DNA from: Podocnemis expansa
Taxonomy: Eukaryota > Chordata > Testudines > Podocnemididae
Direction: 5' to 3'
Length of the DNA stretch: 64,000 bases
Assembly: GCA_007922195.1 (NCBI GenBank)
Contig: ML682003.1
Coordinates: forward strand, 6,827,952-6,891,951
How positions within the stretch are numbered: position 1 is the stretch's first letter; each line of letters starts with the position of its first letter. The translations under genes were made by a program, and so were the position numbers. Positions 23,386 to 34,184 of the stretch are shown here, piece by piece. Under the pieces are notes generated by a model. The model ran no database searches and was not told the DNA's origin. It was given only the letters and a program-made list of their open reading frames with translations.

Positions 23386-23729
23386 GAGGTGCAGTGGAAA
23401 GCCAGTTCCTGTGGTTACCGGCACAGACAGAGGCTGGGGCAGTGCTTTGGAAATAGCCTTGTGGGAATTCCCTGCCCACCCTGTGCTGGGTCACACTCCA
23501 GCAAGAGGCCAGGTGCCAGCTCTGCTAAGCTAGCCGTGCCCAGGGCTCGTGCTGGTCAGGCATGGGTCATGGGGCAAGGGCCAGGAGCATGCGACACACA
23601 GAGGCTATGCACAAAGGGGTGCAGAGGGGACCCGGCCAAGATCCCTGGGCTCTGAAGAGCAAAAAGAACCTGGCCGTAGGACAAGGGCCAGGGTCGCCTG
23701 ACATTTATGGGGAAAGTGCAGAGCCAGTC

Positions 23730-25937
23730 CAGGGAAAGGCTTCTTCCAGCCCAGGACCAGTCACATCACTTATTGTCAGGTACCTGGGTAGCAGTGACCA
23801 TGAAATGATTGAGTTCAAGTTGATGATTAAAGGAAAGAAGGAAAGAAGCAAAACGCAGACCCTGGACTTCAGAAAAGCAGATTTTGTCTCCCTCAGGGAA
23901 CTGATGGGCAGGATCCCTTGGGAGGCAGATCTGAAGGGGAAAGGTGTCCAAGAGAGTTGGGTGCATTTTAAAGAAACCCTGCTAAGGGCACAGGAAGATA
24001 CAATTCCGATAAGGAGAAAGCACAGCAAATGTGGAAGGCGCCCACTGTGGCTTAACAGAGAGCTCTGCACTGAGCTGAAGCATAAAAAGGACGCTTACAG
24101 GAAGTGGAAGCTAGGACAGATGACTAAGGAGGCATATAAAGACATTGCTCGGGACTGCAGGGATAAAATCAGAAAGGCCAAAGGACAAATGGAGTTGCGA
24201 CTAGCAAGGGATGTGAAGGATAACAGGAAGGGGTTCTACAAGTATATCAATAGCAAGAAGAGGATCAGGGATGGTGTAGGTCCCTTACTGAATGGGGCAG
24301 GCATCCTCGTGACAGAGGATGAGGAAAAAGCTGAAGTGCTCAATGCTTTTTTTACTTCAGTTTTCACAAGCAGGGTCAGCTACCAGCCCACTACACTATG
24401 TACGGTAGACTGGGGAGAAGAAGAGAGGCCATTGGTGACAGAAGGTCAGGTTAGGGACTGCTTAAAGAAACTAGATGTGCACAAGTCCATGGGGCCGGAT
24501 GAACTGCATCCGAGGGTGCTGAGGGAGCTGGCTGATGAGATAGCAGTACCGTTGGCCATTATGTTTGAAAACTCGTGGCGAACAGGGGAGGTGCCAGAGG
24601 ACTGGAAAAAAGCAAATATAGTACCTATCTTCAAGAAAGGCAAAAAGGATGATCCTGGGAATTACAGACCTGTCAGCCTCACCTCAATCCCTGGAAAAAT
24701 CATGGAGCAGCTTCTCAAAGAATCCATCCTGAAACACTTGGAGGAACGTAGAGTAATCAGGAACAGTCAGCATGGATTCACCAAGGGTAAATCATGCCTG
24801 ACCAACCTCATCACCTTCTATGATGAGGTGACTGGATTTGTGGATGCGGGAAGAGCCGTTGATGTGATATACCTTGACTTTAGCAAGGCTTTTGATACGG
24901 TTTCCCACAGCATTCTCATTGGCAAATTAAGGAAGTATGGGTTAGATGCATGGACTGTAAGGTGGATAGAAAACTGGCTAGAACAACGGTTTCAGCGTGT
25001 AGGAATCAATGGCTCCATGTCAAGTTGGCAGGCAGTAACGAGTGGTGTGCCCCAGGGGTTGGTCCTGGGGCCAGTTCTGTTCAATGTTTTCATCAATGAT
25101 CTGGATGATGGGATAGATTGCACACTTAGTAAGTTTGCGGATGATACCAAACTGGGGGGAACGGTAGACACCCTAGAGGGCAGGGACAGGATTCAGGGAG
25201 ACCTAGACAAACTGGAGCAGTGGGCCAAGAGGAATCTTATGAGGTTCAACAAGGACAAGTGTAAAATCCTGCACTTGGGACAAAAAAACCCCATGTACTG
25301 CTACAGGCTGGGGAGTGATCAGCTAAATAGCAGCACTGGAGAAAAGGACCTGGGAGTCATGGTGGATGGGAAGCTGGACATGAGTCAGCAGTGTGCGCTT
25401 GCTGCCAGAAAGGCCAATGGCATACTGGGCTGCATCAGAAGAAGTGTTACCAGCAGATCGAGGGATGTGATCATTCCCCTCTATTCTGCACTAGTGAGGC
25501 CACATCTGGAATACTGTGTCCAGTTTTGGGCTCCCCACTACAAAAAGGACAGGGACAAATTAGAGAGAGTCCGGAGGAGGGCAACAAAAATGATCAAAGG
25601 GCTGGAGCACAAGCCCTATGAAGAAAGACTGAAGGAACTAGGCTTATTTAGCCTGCAGAAGAGAAGACTGAGGGGGGATTTGATAGCAACCTTCAACTAC
25701 TTGAAGGGTTGCTCCAAGGAGGAGGGAGCTCGACTGTTCTCGGTAGTAACAGAGGGCAGAACGAGAAGCAATGGTTTCAAGTTACAGCTGGGGCGGTCCA
25801 GGCTGGATATTAGGAGAAACTTCCTTACTAGGCGAGTGGTGAAGCATTGGAATAAGCTGCCTAGGGAGGTGGTGGAATCTCCATCTCTGGAGGTGTTCAA
25901 GGCCCAGCTGGACAAAACACTGACTGGGATGATCTAA
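23730..25937 (+). CDS. CR1 ORF2 protein fragment: reverse transcriptase, endonuclease truncated
   Basis: The frame is open for 791 codons from an upstream Met at 23,562 (non-CR1 sequence) to a stop at 25,935-25,937. The CR1 part starts inside the last endonuclease motif (SDHE). Then come the linker ([14 protein letters not shown]) and the RT fingers/palm ([34 protein letters not shown]). The motifs that follow are [35 protein letters not shown] and [11 protein letters not shown], with the catalytic FADD present. The C-terminal region follows ([53 protein letters not shown]). The endonuclease core is missing, so it could not mobilise autonomously. The real translation start is unknown. Confidence 0.85.
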   Translation, partial: QGKASSSPGPVTSLIVRYLGSSDHEMIEFKLMIKGKKERSKTQTLDFRKADFVSLRELMGRIPWEADLKGKGVQESWVHFKETLLRAQEDTIPIRRKHSKCGRRPLWLNRELCTELKHKKDAYRKWKLGQMTKEAYKDIARDCRDKIRKAKGQMELRLARDVKDNRKGFYKYINSKKRIRDGVGPLLNGAGILVTEDEEKAEVLNAFFTSVFTSRVSYQPTTLCTVDWGEEERPLVTEGQVRDCLKKLDVHKSMGPDELHPRVLRELADEIAVPLAIMFENSWRTGEVPEDWKKANIVPIFKKGKKDDPGNYRPVSLTSIPGKIMEQLLKESILKHLEERRVIRNSQHGFTKGKSCLTNLITFYDEVTGFVDAGRAVDVIYLDFSKAFDTVSHSILIGKLRKYGLDAWTVRWIENWLEQRFQRVGINGSMSSWQAVTSGVPQGLVLGPVLFNVFINDLDDGIDCTLSKFADDTKLGGTVDTLEGRDRIQGDLDKLEQWAKRNLMRFNKDKCKILHLGQKNPMYCYRLGSDQLNSSTGEKDLGVMVDGKLDMSQQCALAARKANGILGCIRRSVTSRSRDVIIPLYSALVRPHLEYCVQFWAPHYKKDRDKLERVRRRATKMIKGLEHKPYEERLKELGLFSLQKRRLRGDLIATFNYLKGCSKEEGARLFSVVTEGRTRSNGFKLQLGRSRLDIRRNFLTRRVVKHWNKLPREVVESPSLEVFKAQLDKTLTGMI

Positions 25938-26023
25938 TGGGAGTGGTCCTGCTTTTTTTGGCAGGGGGTTGGACTAGATGACCTCGTGGGGTCCCTTCCA
26001 ACCCTATGATTCTATGATTCTAT
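23765..26023 (+). mobile_element. Young CR1 LINE with intact ORF2 C-terminal portion
   Basis: CR1 homology begins at the end of the endonuclease domain ([12 protein letters not shown]) and runs to the canonical 3' end '..TAGATGACCTCGTGGGGTCCC' plus CCTATGATTCTATGATTCTAT. It is 5'-truncated, which is normal for CR1. Its long open frame and clean tail make it the youngest LINE copy in the window. Confidence 0.93.
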
Positions 26024-26365
26024 ACCAGCCAGCAGGACCATGAGCCTACAGGCTCCAGGGCAAGGTCGGGGCTGTTGGGCCCCACGGCAGCACCATATGG
26101 TCCACCAGGTGCACTGGGGGTTGGGGGGGGGCTTTCTTCTGAACCCACAGGAGCTGGTGGCTGCTGGAGATAAGAGGGGGCCACTGCAGCCTCCCTTCCA
26201 GCCCCTTCCACATGAACCCAGGCAGCACCGGGAGCCCATCTGCAGACACTGGGACCTTGCCCACCCAGGGAAAGGGGGCTGGGCATGGAGCAGACACGGG
26301 CCCTGAGCTACTGCTGCCATGGCCAGTTCACCCCAGGTTGGCAGATAGCCCGTGCTCTTCTTCAG
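26024..26365. other. Unassigned spacer between CR1 copies
   Basis: GC-rich with short frames on both strands. No repeat ends or recognised protein. Confidence 0.35.
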
Positions 26366-27920
26366 TTCAAGACCACCTGACCAGCCTGATTGTTTTCTGT
26401 GATGAGGAGACAGGTTCTGTGGATGGGAGGAAGGCAGTGGACACGATATACCTTGGTTTTAGCAAGTCTTTTGTTCCGGTCTCTCACAGTATTCTTATCA
26501 GCAAATTGAAGAAGTCTAGTTGGATGAATAGACTGTAAGGTAGATAGAAAGCTGGCTAGATCATCAGGCTCAACTGACAGTGATCAATGGCTCAATGTCT
26601 AGTTGGCAGCCAGTAACAAGAGAAGTGTCCCGGGGGGCAGTGCTAGGACCAGTTTTGTTCAACATCATTAATGATCTGGAGGATGGAGAGGAAGCACCCT
26701 CAACAAGTTAGCAGATAACACTCGCTATGCCCACACGTACATGCTTATTTCAATTTAAGTTAAATCACAAAAAGCTAATTTGAAATAAAATCCTTCATTC
26801 AAATCAACTTAAATCAAAATAAGCAAAAACCTCAAATTGAAATAGCAAGTCCATACACAGGACTTGCTATTTTGAATCAGGAGAGGGGCACCATGGGAGG
26901 TGTGGCAACATGGCCCCCTCCGTGGGCCATGCCCCCACCCAATATATACAAAAAGGCAGGCACTCTGGGGAGGAGAAGGGCAAAAATGTTATTTCAAAAT
27001 AATGGTTATTTTGAAATAACACGTCCGAATGGCATTATTTCGAAATAACCACTTCGAAATAACAGACCATTTGAATTAAAGTAGGTTTAAGCTATTTCAG
27101 AATAATGTCTCTTGTTTCAAAATGATGGAGATCATCATTTCGAAACAAGAAAACGTCATGTGGACCTAATCTTTCTGAAATTGAAATAATCAGTGTTATT
27201 TCAATTTAAAAGATACGTGTGGACATACCCAGTCAGCTTGGGGTTGTGGTAGGTACACTGGGGGGCCAGGGCTAAGTCTAAGAGAGAGAATGACCTAGAC
27301 AGATTGGAGCATCGGGCTAAAAGAAATCTGATGAGGTTCCCCAAGGGCAAGTGTACAGTCCTGCACTTAGGAGGGAAGACTCCCAAGCACTGCTAGAGAC
27401 TGGAGAGCGACTGGCCAAGCAGCAGTTCTCAGAAAAGTACCTGGGGGCTACAGTGGAGAAGAAGCTGGATAGGAGCCAACAGCATGTCCTTGTGGCCAAG
27501 AAAGCTAACGGCATATTGGGCTGCATCAGTAGACCATTGCCAGCAGAGGAAGGGAAGGGATTGTTCCCCTCTATTTGGAACTGGTGAGGCCACATCTGAA
27601 GTGTTGTGTTCAGTTTTTGGCCCCTCTCTACATAAAGGATGTGGACAAATTAGAGAGAGTCCAGTGGAGGGCAACAAAAATGACAAGGGGACGGGGGCAA
27701 ATGATTTATGAGGCAAGGCTGAGGGACCTGGGCTTGTTTAGTCTGCAGCAGAGAAGAGTGAGGGGGGATTTGATAGCAGCCTTCAACTACCTGAAGGGGG
27801 TTCCAGGGAGGATGGAAGCAGGCTGTTCTTAGTGGTGACAGATGACAGAACTAAGAGCAATGGTCTCAAGTTGCACCTGGGGAAATCTGGTTGGTTGGAT
27901 ATTAGGAAAAACTAACCAAC
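26366..27920 (+). mobile_element. CR1 LINE fragment split by a foldback MITE
   Basis: RT fragments lie at 26,366-26,722 (DHLTSLIVFCDEETGSVDG, TIYLGFSKSF, a decayed motif A) and continue at 27,231-27,920 with 'gacctagacagattggagcat', [21 protein letters not shown] and [23 protein letters not shown]. The foldback element at 26,723-27,230 divides it at the 'gataacaccaagcttgg' position. Many frameshifts. Confidence 0.85.
26723..27230. mobile_element. Foldback MITE (copy d)
   Basis: The ends are CGCTATGCCCACACGTA on the left and the inverse of GGGTATGTCCACACGTA on the right. The arms carry TTTCAATTTAAGTTAAAT and TTATTTCGAAATAA palindromes, and the centre has 'gggaggtgtggcaacatggccccc'. It is inserted in a CR1 RT fragment. 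The exact target duplication is unclear. Confidence 0.75.
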
Positions 27921-28299
27921 AGTCCCTTCTCTGTGTTGAAATGCAGCTGGGCATCACTGCAAACACTGGCTGGGGTCACGACTCACTACATAGTGAACAC
28001 ATCTTTGTCAGCAGTCCAGCTTAGGGGAGTCTCTGGGCAGAGCTCAGAGTGTCCCACGTGAGTGCTGGCACCCAGGAGCTTGGGAACGAGGTAGTGACCC
28101 TGTATGACCTGCCCTGAAGAAGAGTGGGACCTTTATGTGGGTGATCTGCATAAGAGAAAGGTTCCTCCTCAGGAGAGCTCCAAAGATCATGTGTCGTACA
28201 GAGCCTGGGGATCCATAAAAACTCTCTGGATAACCAGCTTGGAAATACCAGGATAAACCCACTTCTCTCTCAAAAGTTGGCACACCAATAGCACTCATT
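27921..28299. other. Unassigned spacer
   Basis: No supported gene or repeat end. It lies between the decayed CR1 end and the next foldback element. Confidence 0.35.
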
Positions 28300-28650
28300 G
28301 GCTATGTCTACATTAGGAAAACTTGGTTCAAACTAATCTCAAACTTATTAGTTCAAATTAACATTGTGGACTAGTTTTAACTAACATTATTTCGAACTAA
28401 TCCACTTTGTTAGTTTGAACTAACTGCCCTTAGTTCAAATTTATTAAGTTCAAACTAAAGGTTAATCCTAGTCTCCAGTGTAGTTAGTTTGAACTAAGCG
28501 GCAGTAGTTACTAATTAGAACTAAGCATTTATTGGTTTGAACAAAAGAATTCCTTAGTTTGAACTAATGAAAATCTGATATAGACAAATAAAAAGTTAGT
28601 TCAAATTACATTTCCTTAATTTGCACTAATTTGCCAGTGTAGACATAGCC
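28300..28650. mobile_element. Foldback MITE (copy e), TTCGAAC type
   Basis: Perfect 13-bp ends GGCTATGTCTACA / TGTAGACATAGCC. The interior alternates TTAGTTCAAATT and TTTGAACTAA words in both orientations. The flanking triplets ATT and ATC differ by one base. 351 bp. Confidence 0.83.
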
Positions 28651-29150
28651 ATCCAGTCTTCTGGAGTCCATCTGGTAGTGCAACGTGTATCAGAATTAAT
28701 ATCTGCTGGGCAGAGATAACCTCAGTCATGTCAACCCGCACAGCTCTTGGGCACAGGTTATCTGGGCCTGCTGCTTTTAATGTGCTGATCCCAAGGAGAC
28801 ACCACCTCACAGTGTCCTCTTACTAACTGCCTGAGAGGTACTTAGCCACCCTCATGTGAGAAGAATACATCATCACAGAATCATAGGTTATGAAGGGACT
28901 TCATGAGGTCATCTAGTGCAACCCCCTGCTAAAAGCAGGACCCAGGGATTTCCCTAACACCCTCTGCACAACTCCCTGAATTTCCCACCCCCCCTTTTGT
29001 CAGTTAGTAATGGTGTTATACCAATTTAGTGAGCACCCCAACACCCCTCCCCCCCACAACTCTCCTGACACTCCAGCAATTTCAAGTTCTGAGGAAGCTG
29101 TTGGAAGGACCACTCCCACTAAATCATCCCAGCCAGGGTTTTGTCTAACC

Positions 29151-29841
29151 CAGGGGTACTCAAACTTTTTGCGAGCCGGTCCACATTCAGCCTTCCACCA
29201 TTGACCAGGGTCCACAAACAACTAGGGTGGGGGTGGGGGGTGAGTGGGAGTGTGGGGGGGTGATGTCAGGAGCGGGGGGCGGCAATGCTGGGAGTGTGGG
29301 GGGGGCGCGAGTGGGAGTGGGGGGGTGGCGATGCCAGCCGCGTGGGGGGCGAGTGGGAGCGGGGGGTGGCGATGCCAGGAGCGTGGGGGGGCGGCGATGC
29401 CAGGAGCGTGGGGGGGTGGCGATGCCAGCCGTGTGGGGGGGGGCGAGTGGGAGTGGGGTGGTGGCGATGCCAGGAGCGGGGGGGGCGGTGATGCCAGCCG
29501 CGTGGGGGGGGCGAGTGGGAGTGGGGGCGCGGCGATGCCAGGAGCGTGGGGGGGTGGCGATGCCAGCCGCGTGGGGGGGCGAGTGGGAGTGGGGGGGCGG
29601 CGATGCCAGGAGCGGGGGAGCGGCGATGCCGGGAGGGGGAGGTGCCGCCGGGAGGGGGGCAGCGGCGGCGCAGCAGGCTCCGTGGGGGGGGGGGAGCGCA
29701 GCGAGCAATAGAAGTTGCTCAGCTGCCCTTAGAGCAGGGGCACTCAAACGGCCTTCATGCAAATAGGCCACTGTCGCGGTCCACCGGAAACCTCTTTGCG
29801 GTCCGGATTGTGGACCGCGGGCCGCCATTTGAGTACCCCTG
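29151..29841. mobile_element. hAT-type element carrying an internal minisatellite
   Basis: The terminal inverted repeats are CAGGGGTACTCAAA (29,151) and TTTGAGTACCCCTG (ending 29,841). A perfect 8-bp duplication GTCTAACC lies at 29,143-29,150 and 29,842-29,849. The subterminal parts ('gagccggtccac', 'gtggaccgcgggcc') are also near-inverse. The centre is a G-rich tandem repeat. There is no transposase, so it is non-autonomous. Confidence 0.92.
29225..29690 (+). repeat. G-rich minisatellite inside the hAT element
   Basis: It is composed of two alternating words, GCGATGCCAGGAGCG and GCGATGCCAGCCGCG, joined by runs of G and GCGAGTGGGAGTG. The period is about 30-60 bp with higher-order alternation. 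Open frames on both strands are composition artefacts. Confidence 0.9.
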
Positions 29842-29920
29842 GTCTAACCTGTCCTTAAATGTTTCCAAAGATGGAGCTTCCACCACCTCCCTAGGCAACC
29901 CCTTCCAGTTCTTTACCACC

Positions 29921-30516
29921 TGTCACAGAGAACCCAGAAAAGCCTCTTGGACCCCTCTGTTCACAGCCCACCAGGGACTCTGCTACGGTGGAGCTTTCTC
30001 CCATTCACCAGGGTCTCCACGCTACCTGTAGCCAGCTTCCCAAATCCAGGCCCAGAGAGTCCGATCCTTGCTCTGTCTGGTCTCCCTTGGGGGGGGTTCC
30101 TCCCTCCACGAGGGTCCCAGCCGTCCCAATCAGCAGTGACACTCAGCCAGTGTAGCAGTCAGAGGGTTTATTAGCAATCCACTTAGCACAGCAGCTAGGA
30201 CAGTTGGCTCTCCGATCACCTAGGAGGGCAGATAGTAAACCCCCAGGACGAGCCCCGGAGGTCCTGCCCCTCCGACCTCCATCTTCCTCTCTCCCCTTTG
30301 TTCTCCTCTCCATCCAGCTGCCCTGCCCCTGGTCTAAACCGGCCACAACCTGTCACCCCCAGGGGGTCCAGGTACGGTCGCACTAAAGCCTCTTCCCCCC
30401 TAGTGGTACCTATAGTTATCACACCCCTGTGTCCCATCACCAGAATACCATCACCAAAGAACAGGAACAGAAAAGAAGAACCACAGTAACCCAAGAGGTT
30501 TTCTTACTTCATCACA
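29921..30516 (-). mobile_element. Solo LTR, family 1 (copy 2)
   Basis: A 596-bp unit starts TGTCACAGAG and ends CTTCATCACA, with a 5-bp duplication CCACC (29,916-29,920 and 30,517-30,521). It is the inverse of the family at 6,897-7,528. Both share 'gtcccaatcagcagtgac' and 'gagggtttattagcaa', the latter carrying AATAAA on the minus strand near 30,160. It is inserted in a CR1 copy and has no internal gene. Confidence 0.88.
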
Positions 30517-32335
30517 CCACCCTCCTAGGGAGTAAGTTTTTCCTAATATCCAACCTCGACCGTCCCAGCTGCAAATTGAAACTATTGCTCTTGTTCTGTC
30601 CCCCGTTACTGCTCAGAACAGCCTGGCTCCCTTATCTCTGGAGCACCCCTTCAAGGAGCTGAAGGTTGCTATCAAATCCTCCCCTAGTCTTCTCTGCAGA
30701 TGAAATAAGCCTAGTTCCTTCAGTCTCTCCTTGTAAGTCATGAGCCCCAGCCCCCTAATCATTTTTGTTGCTCTCTTGTGGATCTTTCAATTTGTCTATA
30801 TCCTTTTCGTAGTGGGGAGCCCAAAACTGGACACAGTATTCTAGATGCAGCCTCACCAGTGCTGAATAGAGGGGAATAATCACATTTCTCACTCCTACTG
30901 ATGCAGCCCAGTATGCCACTGGTCTTTTTGGCAACAAGAGCACACTGTTGACTAGATCCAGCCTGCCATGCTCTATAAGGCCCAAGTCCTTTTCTACAGT
31001 GCTGCTACTTAGACGATCAGTCATCAGCCTGTAGCAGTGCATGGGATTTTCCATCCTAAATGCAGGAATCTGCACTTGTCCTTGTTAAACCTCATGAGAT
31101 TTCATTTGTCCCACAGCTCCAATTTGTCTAAGTCTCCCTGAATCCTATCCCTTCCCTCCAGGGTGTTCACCATTCCCCCTAGCTTGGTGTCATCTTCTTG
31201 TCACAGTTGGGTAGGGACCCCCGTTGCCAGCTCTGGCTGTGGTGAGGAAGGGTCACCCCCCACTGCTGTACAGATGAGCCATGGATCGGTGTCTGGGGGG
31301 GCACCTTTGGGGCTGCTTGCCCCAGGCGCAGAAACCTGTAGTTATGGCCCTGTCTTCCTGTGCCCTTAGGAGGGTTTCTTTGAAATACAGCCAGTTCTCT
31401 TGGACTCTTTCCCCCTTTAGATTAGCCTCCTGTGTTTGTTTTTGACTCAAGAACAGAAATGTTCATTGAACACAGCTGCCTCCTCTGTATCATTACTGTC
31501 TCTACAAGCCATAGACCTAACCCACTGCTAGAATTTCTGTTCTTCCTAATCTACGTTTAAAACGCATTCTTATGTCCTGAGCTTTGTCAGCTGTGGATTT
31601 TGCCTGGTGTATTTCACGTCTTTTATAAGTCTTCTGTGCTTTGTAACTTATCATTTGTTTTGAAGGGATAGATTCACCAGTACATTTTAGACTCTGCTGG
31701 GGACAACTTCTTTCCAGAAAGCGAAGGAAGTAATTTGGAGACGGCCATTTTAGATTTGATTCTGACCAACAGGGAGGAATGGGTAGCAAATCTGAAAGTG
31801 GAAGCCACAGTGGGTGAAAGTGACCATGGATGACAGATTTCAGGACTCTAAGGAAATGAAGGAGGGAGAGGAGTGGAACAAGGCCAATGGACGTCACAAA
31901 AGTGGACTGTAACGAACTCAGAGAATGGGTAGGCAAATCCCATTGGAGGAAAATCTAAAGGGAAAAGTTGTTCAGGAGAGCTGGCATTTTCTCAAGGAAA
32001 CAAACATTGTTAAAGGAACAACTGCCAGCTATGTTAAGGGAAGACAGGGAGAAGAGTAACAGGCCAATCTGGCTCCATTAGGAGGTCTTTAATGACCACA
32101 AAGTAAAAAGTGGAAACATGGATGTATTGCTGAGGCAGAGTAAAAAGACTAGCATGAGCATGTGGGAACAAATGCCAGAAAGTCTGAAGCTCAAAGTAAT
32201 TACACTTGGCAAGGGCCAGAAAAGTCAACAAAAAGAGGTTTTGTAAATGGTTTAGGATGGAGCCAAAGAAAGATGAGTGGAAGTGTGCATCCTCTGCTTT
32301 GCAGAGAAGGAAAGTTAATAACTGATCATGTCAAG

Positions 32336-32553
32336 TTCCAGAGGGGTAGCCATGTTAGTCTAGTTCAGTAAAACAAACAAGGAGACCTGAGGCACTTAAA
32401 GACTAACAAATGTATTTATCGCATGAGCTTTCACGGGAGAAAATCCCACTTCATCAGATGCTTTGAAGATGAAGTGGGATTTTCTCCCATGAAAGCTCAT
32501 GCAATAAATACATTTGTTAGTCTTTAAGTACCATAAGACTCTTTGTTTGTTTT
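32336..32553. mobile_element. Penelope-like/SINE-like palindromic repeat
   Basis: It begins 'ttccagaggggtagccatg' and contains two facing arms of about 80 bp (32,385-32,460 and 32,466-32,545). The arms share 'tatttatcgcatgagctttc' and the inverse of 'gtgggattttctccca'. The flanks GATCATGTCAAG (32,324-32,335) and GATGGTGTCAAG (32,554-32,565) form a 12-bp duplication with two mismatches, which supports retroposition. The arms contain a hammerhead-ribozyme-like core. Confidence 0.72.
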
Positions 32554-32769
32554 GATGGTGTCAAGAAATTGATTGCGAATGGCTGTTTTGCCTCAGTCTT
32601 CACTAAAAGCATAAAGGGTTTCCACTCAGCACAACTGGTATTAACAACAAGGGGGAGCAGTGCAAAGGAATGAGAAATCAAGATAAAATATTTAGATAAA
32701 TGGGATGTATTCAAGTACGCTGGACCTGAGGAACGGTGGGTTACTTACCAGTAACTGTCCTTCTTTGAA

Positions 32770-32935
32770 ATGGGCTGCTCATACACATTCAGTTACAGGT
32801 GTCTACGTGCCGCAGTGCATGGTAACTCGGAAAGTCTTCAGCCTTAGCCTGTTAGGTCAGGGCACACGGCCAACGCCCCCTCCAGCCACGACTGCGGCTA
32901 TATAGGTGACCATGACCCTGACCCTCCTAGTCCCA
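32770..32935 (+). repeat. DIRS inverted terminal repeat, low-coordinate end
   Basis: It runs from 'gggctgctca' through 'cattcagttacaggtgtcta', 'ggaaagtctt.agccttagcctgt' and 'ggctatataggtgac'. It matches the reverse complement of 38,264-38,420 with scattered mismatches. The sequence 32,741-32,770, 'ttacttaccagtaactgtcc', is the extreme end. Confidence 0.88.
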
Positions 32936-32989
32936 TATATCTTTGCCAATTCTATTAGCGGGGATGGTGGGAGGGGCCTGAATGTATGT

Positions 32990-33080
32990 GAGCAGCCCAT
33001 CTCGAAGAAGGACAGTTACTGGTAAGTAACCAATCGTTCTCCTTCAAGTGCTGCTCACGTCATTCAGTTACAGGTGACTA
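32990..33080 (+). repeat. DIRS internal complementary region
   Basis: The first half (32,992-33,036, 'gagcagcccat..gaagaaggacagttactggtaagtaa') is the inverse of the element's own end at 32,741-32,785. The second half (33,045-33,080, 'tgctgctcacgtcattcagttacagg') resembles the other terminus. This end-to-end join is the mark of a DIRS internal complementary region, thought to template completion of the ends. Confidence 0.82.
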
Positions 33081-33109
33081 CTAGCCATACCCAAGGACGG
33101 TGGGAGGAG

Positions 33110-34180
33110 TTACAGTCTACCCACACTGAGTACGGCTTTGTGCAATGTGGCATCCTCTCTAGCCTGTTGGACAATGGCGTAGTGTGACGTGAAGGTATGC
33201 ACCAACAACCACGTAGCTGCCCTGCAGATCTCCTGGATAAGGACCTTGGCAAGGAAAGCTGTTGATGAAGCCTGGGCCCTAGTAGAGTGAGCCCTGACAG
33301 TCCTGGGAAAGGGTGTATTTGACCTTCCATAGCAGTGTTTGATACAGTTTACTAGCCATGTGGCAATTAACTGTGAGGACACTGGAAGACCTCTTTTTCT
33401 TTCAGCGACCACCCCAAAGAGTTGGGAAGTCCTGTGGAATGGACGCATGTGCTCAATATACGTCAAGAGTGCTCTCTTCACATCCAGGGTGGGCACCTCC
33501 TTTGGTTCTCCGTAACTTGAAGGTCTGGAAAGACTACTGGCAAGCAAATGTCCTGCTTAAGGTGAAAAGGGGAAACCACCTTAGAAAGGAAGGATGGATG
33601 GGGGCATAGCATCACTTTATCAGGAAAGAACCTCATATATGGGGGTTCTAAGGAAAGAGCCTTCAACTCTGAGACCCTTCTAGCCAAAGTAATTGCCACC
33701 AAAAAGGCTACCTTCTAGGCAAGGACCTGTAAAGTACGTGAGTCCAAGGATTCATAAGGAGGCTCCGTTAGTGCATGGAGCACCACGTTCAAGTCCCATT
33801 GAGGGATAGGTTTGCAGGGTTGTGCAAAAAGTCTTTCAAACCCCCTCAAAAACCTAGTGGAAGTAGGGTGGGAAAACACAGGGACACCATCCACCTTTTC
33901 GTGGAGGGCTGAAATCGCTGCTAGGTGGACTCTTGATGAAGAAAGGGAGAGGCCCTTGTCTCTAAGGTCTAGCAGATAATCAAGGATTAGGTGGAAGGGA
34001 GCCAGCATAGGGTTGACCCCCTTACCCTGAGCCCAGCTGGAAAACTGTTTCCATTTGGGTGTGTAGGTGGACCCAGTGGATGGTCTTCTACTACTGACCA
34101 GGACCTTCCTGACCCTGTCTGAGCAGAGCCTTTCCTGCTCACTGAGCCAAAGAGTCTCCAAGATGTCAGATGCGGGAGAC
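33110..34180 (-). pseudogene. DIRS tyrosine recombinase
   Basis: The core-binding part is in the 34,701-33,715 frame (RRPSTGSTYTPKWKQFSSWA, FHLILDYLLDLRDKGLSLSSSRVHLAAISALHE). The catalytic part continues in the other frames. ARRVSELKAL (33,702-33,478 frame) holds the first Arg. RAHSTRAQASS (33,547-33,110 frame) holds the H-x2-R pair, and TFTSHYAIVQ holds the likely Tyr. The R..HxxR..Y set is visible, but at least two frameshifts separate the parts. The product would cut and join the circular cDNA at the target. Confidence 0.85.
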
Positions 34181-34184
34181 CTGG

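Larger units (their letters stand above)
28875..31450 (-). mobile_element. CR1 LINE, 3' half, with two nested insertions
   Basis: The minus-strand 3' end is at 28,875-28,925 ('cagaatcataggttatgaagg', 'catctagtgcaaccccctgct'). The C-terminal ORF2 remnant continues at 29,850-29,920, 30,517-31,195 ([21 protein letters not shown]) and 31,357-31,450. A hAT element (29,151-29,841) and a solo LTR (29,921-30,516) interrupt it. The segment 31,198-31,356 is not CR1 and replaces much of the RT. Confidence 0.85.

Noticed and set aside
22919..23533. 204-codon Cys/Pro-rich frame
   Set aside because: It spans the TATGTGCCCC minisatellite and is open in all three plus-strand phases; no start, splice or domain support.
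29187..29828. Long open frames on both strands over 29.2-29.8 kb
   Set aside because: They follow from the G-rich tandem repeat inside the hAT element; the peptides are simple repeats in every frame.
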